Part shown: one piece after another, positions 18,000-27,217 of the stretch | How the letters are laid out: every line of letters begins with the position of its first letter | How positions within the stretch are numbered: position 1 is the stretch's first letter | DNA from: JAUIJL01 sp965366625 | Lineage (GTDB): Bacteria > Acidobacteriota > Thermoanaerobaculia > Multivoradales > J023 | Assembly: GCA_965366625.1 (NCBI GenBank) | Contig: CBDUGP010000007.1 | Span: forward strand, 122,654 to 186,653 | Length of the DNA stretch: 64,000 nucleotides | Reading direction: 5' to 3' | Notes under the pieces: model-generated | The model's database searches: none | What the model saw: only the letters and a program-made list of their open reading frames with translations | What the model was told of the DNA's origin: nothing | Translations under genes and position numbers: made by a program

Positions 18000-18444
18000 C
18001 CATGGCGGGCCTGAAATCGTTCCTGGTCGCAGGCGGGCAGTCCAAGTGTCCGCATTCGGACATAGCGGCGTGTTTCCATGCCGATTTGGCGTCTTTTGGT
18101 CCTTTGTTTGAACCGATGGGTTGCGCTCCAGAAAGAACGTCAAAGAAAAAGTTCAGTAGCTAAACACCTTGTCCGCTGTATTTAGCGCGAAAAAACCCTC
18201 GGCGAAAGATTCGACCGAGGGTTTTTCAATGGCCGTCGTGAAACGGGCACCGGACTTGCAGACTATCTTGGGCGAGAGCGGACTCCAGACGTGATGGAGC
18301 TTCGCGGAAATCGGCTCGGCGGACGTTGTTGAAACCAATTCGTCCTCCTCCTTACCTCCGAGCCGGGATTTCACGGAGCTCCGTCACCTCGGGGAGACCC
18401 TTCCCGCCACTCCTCCTCCACGTCTCCCTCACCGCCGGTTCGCC
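18000..18444. other. Intergenic region between convergent genes
   Basis: About 445 bases between the site-2 protease stop and the end of the minus-strand dehydrogenase gene. It holds the bidirectional terminator at 18191-18226. No open frame in it has a ribosome site or family resemblance. Confidence 0.7.
18191..18226. terminator. Bidirectional rho-independent terminator
   Basis: The stem AACCCTCGG pairs with CCGAGGGTT around a loop of about 12 bases. It is flanked by an A run on the left and a T run on the right, so it can stop transcription from the protease on the plus strand and from the dehydrogenase gene on the minus strand. Confidence 0.85.
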
Positions 18445-19716
18445 TTATTTCTCAGCGCAGCTCTTCAGCCAAGACGACAAATTGACGTCGCTTTCTATGT
18501 CGCTATCGGTGATTTGAATGTCACCGTTGATCTGAGCTAGCTGAAGGCCGTTACGCAAGTCCTGCAAAATGGCATCAAAGAGCGACATGTCTTCGACGTC
18601 GTCCTTTGGGCGGTAGAGCTTGACCGCGTACTCCAGCAAGCGGCGGGTCGCCGCTTCCGGGCTGCCCAGGTGGGCGCAGAGAGCCAAGAGGGCAGTGACG
18701 TAGGGCAGCGACGCGTCGCCGTGGGTGATCGAGGCGTGATGCGGCTCTTCCCGCGGCATATTCACCTCGGCGTAGTAGGCGTAGTCGTCTCCCAAGAGTT
18801 CGATGTATTTTCGCCGGGCCGTGGTGGCGTCGTCTTCTTCGTCATAGCCGTCGTGGGCGATCGAGCCGCCTTGGTCGATGGCAATGTCGGAAATCGCTGC
18901 GCCGGCGGCCATCTTTTGGATCTGGGAGTAATTGCAGACCTTTTCCGCTGCCTTGGCCCCGGAACGATGGGCGAAAACGATGCCGACGGCGCCTTCAAGG
19001 GTTTCGTCGGTCAGTTTTTCCTGAATCTCGAAATCCGTAAACCCTACCCCGGGCAGGAAGGTCTTCAATCGTTTGCGCATGGGTTCCCAGGGCTCAATGA
19101 CCACCAAGTTTTCGGTCTTGGGCCCCACTTCGCGGATGGCGCTGCGCCCGGCGATGCCGCCGCCGACGATCACGACTTTGCCCGCACCGACCTTGTTACG
19201 TTCCAGCCCTTCGACCAACTTTCGCCCGGCGACCATGCCCGCGAAGCGCGACATGCTGCCGACGATGGGAGTTCGATCACCCTCTACCAAGAGGTAAGAG
19301 CAATTCCCCACCGTGCCACCGTCCAGGATTGCGGAGAAGTTTCGCTTGGCCAGCAAGTCGCAAATTCCCGGGGGTTTGCTGGCAAGGTGCAAGGCTCCAA
19401 TGCGCAACATGGAGCCCGGCAACGTCGATTCATAGGGGGTCGGCTCTTTGAGCGCATGGACCACGTCGAGTTCGTCCAGGTCGGCGGCCTCTTCAAGGGT
19501 CACGACCTCGGCTCCCGCGAGTTCGTAGTCCTCGTCGGTGAAAGCGGGTTTAGCCCGATCTCCGGCGCCGGAAATGACGAAGATTTCCACCTCAATCCCG
19601 ACCCCTGCCAGGTCTTTCTGCAGCATCTCAATGTGATGCGGGGCCATAGCCACCCGCGCTTCATGGGCGATGTGCTCGTCGGTGCCCAAAAGGAAGCGAA
19701 CTTTCGAGCGGCTCAT
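18445..19716 (-). CDS. Alanine dehydrogenase / PNT-family NAD(P)-dependent oxidoreductase
   Basis: The 423-residue product has the AlaDH/PNT layout: an N-terminal part with EARVAMAPHHIEML and VHALKEPTPYE, the conserved GALHLA, then a Rossmann fold with VVIVGGGIAGRSA near 195, and the catalytic-region ISDIAIDQGGSIA. Alanine dehydrogenase interconverts alanine and pyruvate plus ammonia with NAD. The sequence is divergent around GNCSYLLVEGDRTPIVGSMSRFAGM and is longer than usual (about 370), with an extra C-terminal segment of about 50 residues, so substrate use is uncertain. The frame stays open further upstream; ATG 19714-19716 is where homology starts. It lies 70 bases after tyrS. Confidence 0.8.
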   Translation of the reverse strand: MSRSKVRFLLGTDEHIAHEARVAMAPHHIEMLQKDLAGVGIEVEIFVISGAGDRAKPAFTDEDYELAGAEVVTLEEAADLDELDVVHALKEPTPYESTLPGSMLRIGALHLASKPPGICDLLAKRNFSAILDGGTVGNCSYLLVEGDRTPIVGSMSRFAGMVAGRKLVEGLERNKVGAGKVVIVGGGIAGRSAIREVGPKTENLVVIEPWEPMRKRLKTFLPGVGFTDFEIQEKLTDETLEGAVGIVFAHRSGAKAAEKVCNYSQIQKMAAGAAISDIAIDQGGSIAHDGYDEEDDATTARRKYIELLGDDYAYYAEVNMPREEPHHASITHGDASLPYVTALLALCAHLGSPEAATRRLLEYAVKLYRPKDDVEDMSLFDAILQDLRNGLQLAQINGDIQITDSDIESDVNLSSWLKSCAEK

Positions 19717-19786
19717 GGGCAAGCTCTTGAGCTCAGATAACAACGTCTCTCGGGTTACTTCCAGAGAAGTTTTACTATTCGGCACT

Positions 19787-21061
19787 TCAGCTCCCCAGGA
19801 TCTGGACGAGGTGGTAGACCTTGCGACCCTTGCGCAAGACCAAGACCAAGCCGTCTTTAAAATCGTTGGCGGACACGGTGGCCTTTTCGTCCTCCACCCG
19901 CGCATTGTTCACATAGATGCCGCCGTCTTTGATCAAACGACGAGCCTGTCCTTTGGACGGGGCGAGCTGCGTTTCGACCAGCAGGTCGACGAGAGAAAGA
20001 CTGTCGTCAAACTTAGATTTTTCGAATCCCGTCGAGGGAACGTCGCCAAAAATGTCGAGAATGTCCGCTGCCGCCAGTCCTTCGAGGCCGCCACCGAAGA
20101 GCACCTGGGACGACTTCTCCGCCAGCTCGAGAGCGGCGTCGCCATGCACCATGCGGGTGAGCTCTTTGGCCAGCGCCTTATGGGCTTCTCTCTTCTGTGG
20201 CGCGGCCTCATGCTGGGCTTCGAGGGCTGCGATGTCTTCCTGGTTGAGCCACGTGAAATATTTCAAGTAGCGCACGACGTCGTCGTCGGTCACGTTCAGC
20301 CAGAATTGGTAGAACTGATAGGGCGAAGTGAGCTCGGCGTCGAGCCAAACCGTGCCCGCCTCGGTCTTACCGAATTTCACCCCGGAAGATGAGATGACCA
20401 AGGGTGAAACCAAGCCGTAAGCTTTTTTCTGTCGCAGCTTGCGGATCAGCTCCGTGCCTGCCGTGATGTTTCCCCATTGATCGGAAGCGCCCATTTGCAA
20501 GGTGCATTGGTGGCGGTCGAGCAGCTCTACGAAGTCGAACGACTGCAATAAGGAATAGGTGAACTCCGTGTAGGAGAGGCCTTGCTCGCCTTCCAATCGC
20601 TGCTTGACGGATTCTTTAGCCATCAAATAGTTGACGGTAAAGTGTTTGCCGACGTCGCGCAGGAAGTCGATCAGGCCGATGGAGCACAGCCAATCACCGT
20701 TGTTGACCAGCAGGGCCCCAGAACTCTCATCGTCGAAATCGAGGAAACGACCGAGCTGCTCCCTGAGACCCGCTAGGTTTTCATCGACCTTTTCTTGGGT
20801 CAGCAGCTGTCGTTCGGCGGTTTTGCCGGAGGGGTCGCCGATCAGGCCTGTGCCGCCGCCCACCAGGGCAATGGGCCGATGCCCGGCCTTCTGCATGCGC
20901 GCCAGGGCCATGATTTGCAAAAGGGATCCCACATGCAGGCTCTTGGCGGTCGGATCGAAGCCGATGTAAAGCGTGACCTTATTCTCGGCCAAGTGCTCGC
21001 GCACCCCTTCAGTACCGTCATAGATCAGGCCACGCCATTTCAGCTCGTCGTAAATGTTCAA
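19787..21061 (-). CDS. tyrS: Tyrosyl-tRNA synthetase
   Basis: The enzyme charges tRNA(Tyr). The product has the class I HIGH-like motif (SLHVGSLLQ near 42-50), the tyrosine pocket YTEFTYSLLQSFDF, QMGASDQWGNI, the KMSKS-equivalent KFGKTEAGTVWLD near 225 and a C-terminal S4 RNA-binding domain (SKGQARRLIKDGGIYVNN). I prefer the TTG start at 21059-21061 (424 residues, MNIYDELKWRGLIYD) because AAGGAG lies 6 bases upstream and most family members begin there. The GTG at 21074-21076 would add five residues that consist of that ribosome site. Confidence 0.95.
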   Translation of the reverse strand: MNIYDELKWRGLIYDGTEGVREHLAENKVTLYIGFDPTAKSLHVGSLLQIMALARMQKAGHRPIALVGGGTGLIGDPSGKTAERQLLTQEKVDENLAGLREQLGRFLDFDDESSGALLVNNGDWLCSIGLIDFLRDVGKHFTVNYLMAKESVKQRLEGEQGLSYTEFTYSLLQSFDFVELLDRHQCTLQMGASDQWGNITAGTELIRKLRQKKAYGLVSPLVISSSGVKFGKTEAGTVWLDAELTSPYQFYQFWLNVTDDDVVRYLKYFTWLNQEDIAALEAQHEAAPQKREAHKALAKELTRMVHGDAALELAEKSSQVLFGGGLEGLAAADILDIFGDVPSTGFEKSKFDDSLSLVDLLVETQLAPSKGQARRLIKDGGIYVNNARVEDEKATVSANDFKDGLVLVLRKGRKVYHLVQILGS

Positions 21062-21076
21062 ACCGATCTCCTTCAC

Positions 21077-21558
21077 TTCGAGGAGTAGCTTCCGTTAGAG
21101 AATCGCGCCCGGCCAGAGGGTGCCTAGATGCGGGCGAAAAAGTGAGTCGCAGAATCTAGGATTCCGTCCTAACGGAACCCAGGCCCTGCCACAAAACATA
21201 GAAGAATCCCGCGCCGTCGAGAGTTGCGCGATGGCGCCTCGAGAAGAGCTTGATTCTGTGCCGATTGCTTGCCGATCCCGAAAATGCGGGGAAACGACGG
21301 AACCTCATGGATCGCCGATGGTGGTACCGCTTGGAGGCCCCGGGTTGCATGGGGCTGCGGACAAACTCTATTTCCGGCAATTGGGTTCCGGCTGTGCGCC
21401 CGGGGCGGACTCGGAGAGGCCCGGAGCGTCACCGGCAGACGAATTATAGCATTGCGATCCGTCAGGGTCTTGTCGATGCCGGGGCAACCGAAGGGGCTCA
21501 GCTACCGTAAAAAGAGAAAACGTCCGCGGATTGTCACGCCGACGACCAAGGAGACTTC
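21077..21558. other. Divergent intergenic region between tyrS and the glycosidase gene
   Basis: About 480 bases that must contain promoters in both directions. AAGGAG at about 21547-21552 is the ribosome site for the plus-strand glycosidase. No conserved leader, T-box-like structure or small gene is evident. Confidence 0.55.
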
Positions 21559-22686
21559 ATGCCCTATCGCCAAGAGTCCGCCACGCCTTTCGAGATCTTT
21601 CGGGCGTGGATTCGGACAGCTCGCTGTGCCGTCTGGGTCAGCCCCGTGCTCTGCTTGACCGTGCTCTGCTCGACGGCTTCGGCGGAGCCGACGGAGAGGT
21701 TGAGTCTGCGAGAATTGCCGATGCGTGGCATGACCGTTTCGTGCCCCACTTGGGGTCCCGTTTGGGGATCACCGCGCATGACCCAGGCCCTGGACGAACT
21801 CAAACCGCTGGGGGTGGATTGGGTCTCCATCCACCCGTATGCAGGCGTCCGGCGCGACGGCACCGTGAGGGTCCGCTCTCTCGAAGAAATGGACTTTCTG
21901 GAGCGGGCGGTCGAAATAGCCGAGCGAGCCGGAATCAAGCTCTTTTGGAAACCTCATCTGGCCTATTGGGGCAGCTTCGATTGGCGTGGCTCGATCGAAT
22001 TCGGTGACGACGAAAAAAAGTGGCGCCGGTTCTTCGACACCTATCGCGAATTCATCGTGCAACAAGCGCGATTTGCCGAAACCCACAAGGTGCCTCTATT
22101 TGCCGTCGGATTGGAATATGAGGCCACCACCCATCACGAAAAGGAATGGCGCGGACTGATCCGGGCGGTGCGAAAAGTGTATTCCGGCCAGATCACCTAC
22201 TCCGCCAATTGGGACCGGATGGACAAGGTTCCGTTTTGGGACGCCCTAGACCTAATCGGTGTCCAGGGCTATTTTCCGATGTCCTGGGGAGACCAAACTC
22301 ACCCTACAAGGGAGCAGATCCTCGAGCGCTGGAACGGTCCAATCGAAGAGCTGCGTAAGCTGCACCAAACCCACGGCAAACCGGTGCTTTTTGCGGAGAT
22401 TGGCTATGACCTCTCCGCAAAGGCAGCCGTGGAGCCGTGGTTGAGCGCGGCGCAAAACAACGCCGAAAATCGAGCCTTGCGTCGCCGATTGATGGAAGTC
22501 GCGTTGGCGCGTCTCGAAGCGGAGCCGTTTATTGCCGGAATGTTTTGGTGGAAGTGGATTCCCGGGGCATCGCCGAACCGTGACTTCGCCATGCAGCATC
22601 CGGAGGCCCAGGAGGCCTTGCGTCGAGCCTGGGCACCGGATCCGCAGTTGAGAAGCCCCGGCGCAAAATCTACCGCTCAGGATTGA
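21559..22686 (+). CDS. Exported glycoside hydrolase, GH113-like TIM barrel
   Basis: The 375-residue product has an N-terminal hydrophobic stretch (about 24-41, ending STASA) consistent with a signal peptide, then a TIM-barrel glycosidase. Signatures include RGMTVSCPTWGPVWGSP, DWVSIHPYAGV, KPHLAYWG, AVGLEYEATT near 194, and PVLFAEIGYD near 273, with MFWWKWIPG at the last strand. The Glu residues of GLE and AEIGY are at the positions expected of acid/base and nucleophile in GH113 beta-mannanases. The substrate is an inference; nothing nearby is a mannan pathway except manC far upstream. GAGACTTC precedes ATG 21559. Confidence 0.75.
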   Translation: MPYRQESATPFEIFRAWIRTARCAVWVSPVLCLTVLCSTASAEPTERLSLRELPMRGMTVSCPTWGPVWGSPRMTQALDELKPLGVDWVSIHPYAGVRRDGTVRVRSLEEMDFLERAVEIAERAGIKLFWKPHLAYWGSFDWRGSIEFGDDEKKWRRFFDTYREFIVQQARFAETHKVPLFAVGLEYEATTHHEKEWRGLIRAVRKVYSGQITYSANWDRMDKVPFWDALDLIGVQGYFPMSWGDQTHPTREQILERWNGPIEELRKLHQTHGKPVLFAEIGYDLSAKAAVEPWLSAAQNNAENRALRRRLMEVALARLEAEPFIAGMFWWKWIPGASPNRDFAMQHPEAQEALRRAWAPDPQLRSPGAKSTAQD

Positions 22687-22705
22687 GCGCTGCCGCCTCG
22701 TTGGC

Positions 22706-23251
22706 CTAAGACCAGAGGCCGCGGGTCATGGGGCCCAAGCTCACGGGTTCGATCGACTCGAATTCGATTTCGCGGGCCCAGCGACAGGTAGTCCAGAGCA
22801 TTCGGCCACCTCGGGTTTTGCGGCCGACGCCGGTGATTCGATACCAGCGTTGGATCTCTTCGTTCGTGGGAGCCCGGCGCGGTAGTGCCTTGCCCACCAA
22901 GCGGACTCCGGGGGGCGACGAAAACCTACCGCTCAGAAACGACTTCAACCAAAGCCACTTGCCGCTGTCCACTCCGAGCACGACCACCCTGGGGTCTTGA
23001 TCCAGGTGGGTCGAAAGTCGCTGGGTCAGGAGTTCGAAATAGACGGCCCGCGGGCGGTCGCGGTCGAACATCAGCGAGCCGATGGGCGTGACCCAGGGAT
23101 GGCCGTTCTGATCGACCGAAGCGATCGAAAAGGCCAAGGAGGTTCGGCGGGTGCGAACGGCCAGCCGTCGAATCGCGGGCCATTGGGTCGCTAGAGGGTG
23201 GCCTGGGCTGTCATCCGCGCGGGCGCCCGAGTTCTTGTTCGAGTTGTCCAT
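22706..23251 (-). CDS. Pyridoxamine 5'-phosphate oxidase-like flavin split-barrel protein
   Basis: The 181-residue product matches the split-barrel FMN-binding fold: SIASVDQNGHPWVTPIGSLMFD near 43-65 (the typical substrate/FMN strand pair), VYFELLTQRLSTHLDQDPRVVVLGVD and a C-terminal GRMLWTTCRWAREIEF. The family covers pyridoxamine-phosphate oxidases and general stress flavoproteins. No specific substrate residues can be assigned. It is convergent with the glycosidase gene (gap about 19 bases) and about 40 bases downstream of the YhaM gene, so it may be cotranscribed with it. Confidence 0.7.
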   Translation of the reverse strand: MDNSNKNSGARADDSPGHPLATQWPAIRRLAVRTRRTSLAFSIASVDQNGHPWVTPIGSLMFDRDRPRAVYFELLTQRLSTHLDQDPRVVVLGVDSGKWLWLKSFLSGRFSSPPGVRLVGKALPRRAPTNEEIQRWYRITGVGRKTRGGRMLWTTCRWAREIEFESIEPVSLGPMTRGLWS

Positions 23252-23293
23252 GATCTGGTTTCGTTCACTCAGGTGTCAGGAGTCGGACCCAGG

Positions 23294-24265
23294 CTACTCT
23301 TCGAGTTCGGGATCGAAGAAGACGTTGCGGCCCAGGGGGCGTAAATAATGCATGCCCGGACCGTCCTTTCGTCGCGCGTTGCGCAGCTGATTGAGCTTGG
23401 AATCCAAGTTGTCGAGCCAGTGCAATACAAAGGCTTCGACGGTGGAAGGCACTACCGGGCTGCCGTATTCACGGCTGCCGTGGTGTGACAGCACCAGGTG
23501 CTCGAGGTGCAGCTGAAGGTGTTTCGGCACGGTGCCGTCCAAGGCGGCACAGGCCTCCTTGAGCATTTGGTGTCCCATGCTGATGTGACCCACCAATTTA
23601 CCTTCGAGCGTATAGTCGTTGGCGGGCATGGCGCCCAGCTCCCGTAGCTTGCCGAGGTCGTGGAGCAATACGCCCAGGAGCACCAAGTCTCGGTCGACGT
23701 CGCCGTAGTGGTCGCAGACCTGAATCGCCAATTCGGACATGTGGACCACATGCTCGAGCAACCCCCCGCGGTATGCGTGGTGGATGGCCTTGGCTGCCGG
23801 ATGCTCTTTGATTTCGTCGCCGTGAACGCGAAAAATTTCCTCACACAGAAGCTGAAGCTCTGGACGGTGGATTCGGTCCGGAAAAATAGCCGTCAAACGC
23901 TGCCATAGGGGCTCGACCCCTTCCGGTGCCGAGGGAATCAGCAGAGCCTCGTCGAAGCCCTGCTCGCGGTCTGCTTCCGTCACCCTTCGACAATGGTCGA
24001 GGTTGAGCTGCAGCTGCTCGCGGTATTCGCGCACTGTGCCTTTGAAGGCAATGAACTCTTTTTCCCCGAAGGCTTCCTTGATCGCCGGGCTGTCCGGCCA
24101 AATCTTGGCCGAAAGGCTGCCGCTGGCGTCGGCCATTTCGAGGTCGACATAGTCTCGCCCCTTGCGGTCTTGCCGGACTTCTTTCCGGGTTACCAGGGCA
24201 TAACCCTGTGCAAAGTCGCTATCTTGCCAATTGGCGATGGGCTCGTTGATACGTACGATCGGCAT
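23294..24265 (-). CDS. yhaM: 3'-5' exoribonuclease of the YhaM family (OB fold + HD domain)
   Basis: YhaM-type enzymes are metal-dependent 3'-5' exoribonucleases. The 323-residue product has an N-terminal OB fold (KGRDYVDLEMADASGSLSAKIW, near 35-57) and an HD phosphohydrolase domain: HHAYRGGLLEHVVHM near 165, LLHDLGK near 204, GHISMGHQML and LVLSHHGSREYGSPVVP near 264. ATG 24263-24265 is preceded by GGAG at a 4-5-base distance; the frame extends upstream but without homology. The family is well known in Firmicutes and Acidobacteriota. Confidence 0.9.
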   Translation of the reverse strand: MPIVRINEPIANWQDSDFAQGYALVTRKEVRQDRKGRDYVDLEMADASGSLSAKIWPDSPAIKEAFGEKEFIAFKGTVREYREQLQLNLDHCRRVTEADREQGFDEALLIPSAPEGVEPLWQRLTAIFPDRIHRPELQLLCEEIFRVHGDEIKEHPAAKAIHHAYRGGLLEHVVHMSELAIQVCDHYGDVDRDLVLLGVLLHDLGKLRELGAMPANDYTLEGKLVGHISMGHQMLKEACAALDGTVPKHLQLHLEHLVLSHHGSREYGSPVVPSTVEAFVLHWLDNLDSKLNQLRNARRKDGPGMHYLRPLGRNVFFDPELEE

Positions 24266-24558
24266 AAGTCTCCAGGGTGGGCTCGATGACAGGGTTCGCA
24301 AGTATATGGGCCCAAGGCTCGGGCTGCCATAGAAGCCGTAGGTTCTCTGAGAGTTCGGTGTGGGCCGGGCGTGGGTCTGGTGTGGGCCCGGAATAGGTCC
24401 AGTGTCCGCCCCTGAGGACGGCATTGGCCTTTCCTGCGAGTCTCGAGGACCTAAAAAATCGAACGCTTTGCGGAGCCGGATGACCACGCCTGCCATCTAC
24501 AGCTTAGATTCGGCAGCTCATCCTCGACCCCGGGGTCCGTGGCATCGGTTGTGCAAAG

Positions 24559-27216
24559 ATGAGCACCGATATGCAAAATTCAATCACGGCCACTTTCTCG
24601 CCTGCGCTCCGTTGGGGTTCCTTTCAACGGGGTTCCTTTCAATGGGGCTCGGCGATTCTCCTCAGTCTTGTCTGTTTGCTCGGTCTTTCAGTGAGCCCGG
24701 CGAAAGCGGCTTTGTCGCCCGGACAAGAAATATTCGACGGCGTGCTCGAATGGCCGGAGAACCAACGGGAATTCGTGCAAGACGGCCCAGGTTTCTTGCT
24801 CTCACCTGAGCAACGGAGTGAGTTCTTCGATTTGGATATCGAAGGACGAGATCAATGGATCGAGCAGTTCCTGGCGGATCCGGTTCCCGAGACCCCGGAA
24901 AACGAGATGGTGGTCGGCATCGAGCGTCGACGAGAGCACGTTCGGCGGCTGATCAAGAGCTTCCAGGATGATCGAGCGCGATTGTTGTTCTTGCTCGGCC
25001 CACCCGACGAGCGCCGATTGGTGGATTGCGCTGAGACCTTCAAACCCCTAGAGCTGTGGCGTTACGGCGGGCCGCCGGACGCCAAGATCGACGCGCGGGT
25101 GCCGGGGCGAACCTTGGTGCTTTATCGGCCCAAGGTGGATCAACCCTTTCAGCTGTGGTTGCCGCTCGACGATAAGGGCGCGCTCTACACCGATGAGATG
25201 AAGTACTACCTCGAACAATGGGAAGAACTCAAGAGCCGAATTCGGGGCGGGAAACGAGTCGACCGATTTTTTTGTGAAGACAGCGGAGCTGTGGACCGCA
25301 TTACCGGCATCGACAGCATGTACGGCTTCGAGACCGGCCGACCGAAAGACTCGGATTTCCAAAAACGCTTGCGGCCCCCGGAGGACTTGAAGGCCTGGGC
25401 TGTTGCCGCGGCCTCCGAGCCAAAGGTCGAAGAAGACCTCTTCGACGGCAAGGTTTCCCTCAGCTTCCCCGATAAGAACGGTCAACGCATGATCAGCCGA
25501 ATCCAAGTGCTGATCGAGGATCCGTCTCAGCTCGAGATGTTCCAAGAAGGCGAGTCGAAACAGGTGCGTTTGGTGATTGACGGTAGCTTGGAGAAGGCTG
25601 GGCGGTTTTTTGAAGACTTCCGGGTGCGCTTCCAGGTTCCATTTCCCGAGGGTGGGTTTCAGACGCCGATTGCCTTGCATGCCGAACGCCTGCTGCGACC
25701 GGGTCAACGCTTCTTGATGCGGTTGCGTATTAAGGACGAGGTCTCGGGCAAAATGCTGTATTCCAGCCAGGGATTGGTGATTCCAACCCATCCGATGCCG
25801 ACCGAGGACGCCTCGCTTCCGGAGGAAGCCGTCCTGGCTATCGGCGAGGACCTGGCCCAGGCGGAAATCGGGGGGTACGACAGTTTGGTGCTGGTGCCAC
25901 CGTCCACCGATGTGATCTTCGGCCTGTGGCGGGCGGAAGCCCTGGTGACCGGCAATCGAATCCGCAAGATCAAATATCTCGTCGACGATCAATTGGTGCT
26001 GTCTCGCAAGGGGCCGCCATTCACCGCCGAGCTGAGGTTGGCGGAATATCCCAAGGAGCAGGTGGTCCGAGCGGAGGGATATAGCGACAGCCAGGAGCTG
26101 ATAGCGGCCGACGAAGTGATCTTGAATCAACCGCGCGGAGAGCTGCGGGTTCGGATCATGGAGCCGAAGCGAGGGACACGGGCGACCGGCGCGGTCAAGG
26201 TGGCGGCCGAGGTCGTGGTTCCCGAGGAGAAGCAGGTGGAGGAAGTGCAGATCAAGGTCAACGAGCAGTTATTTCACACGCTGACCAGGCCACCGTGGGA
26301 AGCGGAGGTTGATTTGTCGACCACCTATGGCGAGCTGACCTACATCACCGTCAGCGCGCGTCTGGATGACGGCCTGCAGGCGGAAGACGTGAGATTCGTC
26401 AACGCCCCCGATCATCTCGAAGAAGTGGACGTCAACCTGGTGGAGCTCTACACCACGGTGACCGAGCGCAGTGGAGGTTTGGTCTTCGGTTTGGGCCCCG
26501 AGGACTTTGAGGTCTTTGAGGACGGCCGTCCTCAAAAAGTCTCCAAATTCGAGCTGGTAGAAAACCTGCCTCTGTCGTTGGGCATCGCCATCGATGTCTC
26601 GGGCTCGATGGTGGAGTCGTTGGGTGAAGCCCGGCGGGCCGCGATCGGATTCCTGGAGAAAATCATCACGCCGCGGGATCGCACCTTCGCCGTCGCGTTT
26701 TCCGATCGTCCTGAGATTTTGATGGCCCGAACTTCCGATGTGGGCGCGGTGGCCGAGCGCTTGGAGGGATTGGCGGCGGACGGCATGACCGCATTGCACG
26801 ATGCGGTGGTCACCAGTCTTTATTACTACCGCGGGATCCGAGGGAGGCGGGCATTGGTGTTGCTTTCCGACGGCGCCGACACCGCCAGCAGCCTGGAATT
26901 CCAAGAGGCGTTGGACTACGCCAAGCGCAGCGGAGTGGCGATCTATGCGATCGGCTTACGGATCGGCAAAACCGATTTTCCTGTGCGCAACAAGCTCGAC
27001 AAATTGTCACAAGAAACCGGTGGGCGCACGTTCTACATCCAAGAGGCCTCCGATCTCCACGGCGTTTATGCCCAAATCGAAAAGGAGCTGAGGAGCCAGT
27101 ATTTGGTGGCTTACAACTCGAATTCGACCCGAGACAAGGAGGAGTATCGGGAAATCGAACTCAAGGTAAGAGGTGGAAAATTGAAGGCTCGAACCATCAG
27201 CGGCTACTATCCGTAG
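24559..27216 (+). CDS. Exported GWxTD-like / VWFA-related protein
   Basis: The 885-residue product has an N-terminal hydrophobic segment at about 31-50 (signal peptide or anchor), a GWxTD-like region (RDQWIEQFLADP near 95, LLFLLGPPDERRLV near 135), beta-rich sandwich domains at about 290-560 and a C-terminal von Willebrand A domain. The MIDAS is complete: DVSGSM near 679, the Thr in GMTALHDA near 743 and SDGADT near 772. The tail RSQYLVAYNSN fits the VWFA-related family abundant in Acidobacteriota. It is probably an extracytoplasmic adhesion or assembly protein. The gene for the next exported protein starts one base after its stop. Confidence 0.85.
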   Translation: MSTDMQNSITATFSPALRWGSFQRGSFQWGSAILLSLVCLLGLSVSPAKAALSPGQEIFDGVLEWPENQREFVQDGPGFLLSPEQRSEFFDLDIEGRDQWIEQFLADPVPETPENEMVVGIERRREHVRRLIKSFQDDRARLLFLLGPPDERRLVDCAETFKPLELWRYGGPPDAKIDARVPGRTLVLYRPKVDQPFQLWLPLDDKGALYTDEMKYYLEQWEELKSRIRGGKRVDRFFCEDSGAVDRITGIDSMYGFETGRPKDSDFQKRLRPPEDLKAWAVAAASEPKVEEDLFDGKVSLSFPDKNGQRMISRIQVLIEDPSQLEMFQEGESKQVRLVIDGSLEKAGRFFEDFRVRFQVPFPEGGFQTPIALHAERLLRPGQRFLMRLRIKDEVSGKMLYSSQGLVIPTHPMPTEDASLPEEAVLAIGEDLAQAEIGGYDSLVLVPPSTDVIFGLWRAEALVTGNRIRKIKYLVDDQLVLSRKGPPFTAELRLAEYPKEQVVRAEGYSDSQELIAADEVILNQPRGELRVRIMEPKRGTRATGAVKVAAEVVVPEEKQVEEVQIKVNEQLFHTLTRPPWEAEVDLSTTYGELTYITVSARLDDGLQAEDVRFVNAPDHLEEVDVNLVELYTTVTERSGGLVFGLGPEDFEVFEDGRPQKVSKFELVENLPLSLGIAIDVSGSMVESLGEARRAAIGFLEKIITPRDRTFAVAFSDRPEILMARTSDVGAVAERLEGLAADGMTALHDAVVTSLYYYRGIRGRRALVLLSDGADTASSLEFQEALDYAKRSGVAIYAIGLRIGKTDFPVRNKLDKLSQETGGRTFYIQEASDLHGVYAQIEKELRSQYLVAYNSNSTRDKEEYREIELKVRGGKLKARTISGYYP

Positions 27217-27217
27217 T

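Noticed and set aside
18670..19740. A 356-codon plus-strand frame antisense to the AlaDH-like gene
   Set aside because: The opposite strand has the Rossmann and AlaDH motifs; this frame has none.
21077..21558. T-box or other leader in front of tyrS
   Set aside because: No conserved T-box sequence, specifier loop or terminator/antiterminator pair could be seen.
25048..26130. A 360-codon minus-strand frame inside the GWxTD/VWFA gene
   Set aside because: Antisense shadow created by high GC; no family pattern and it lies wholly within a gene with a complete VWA domain.
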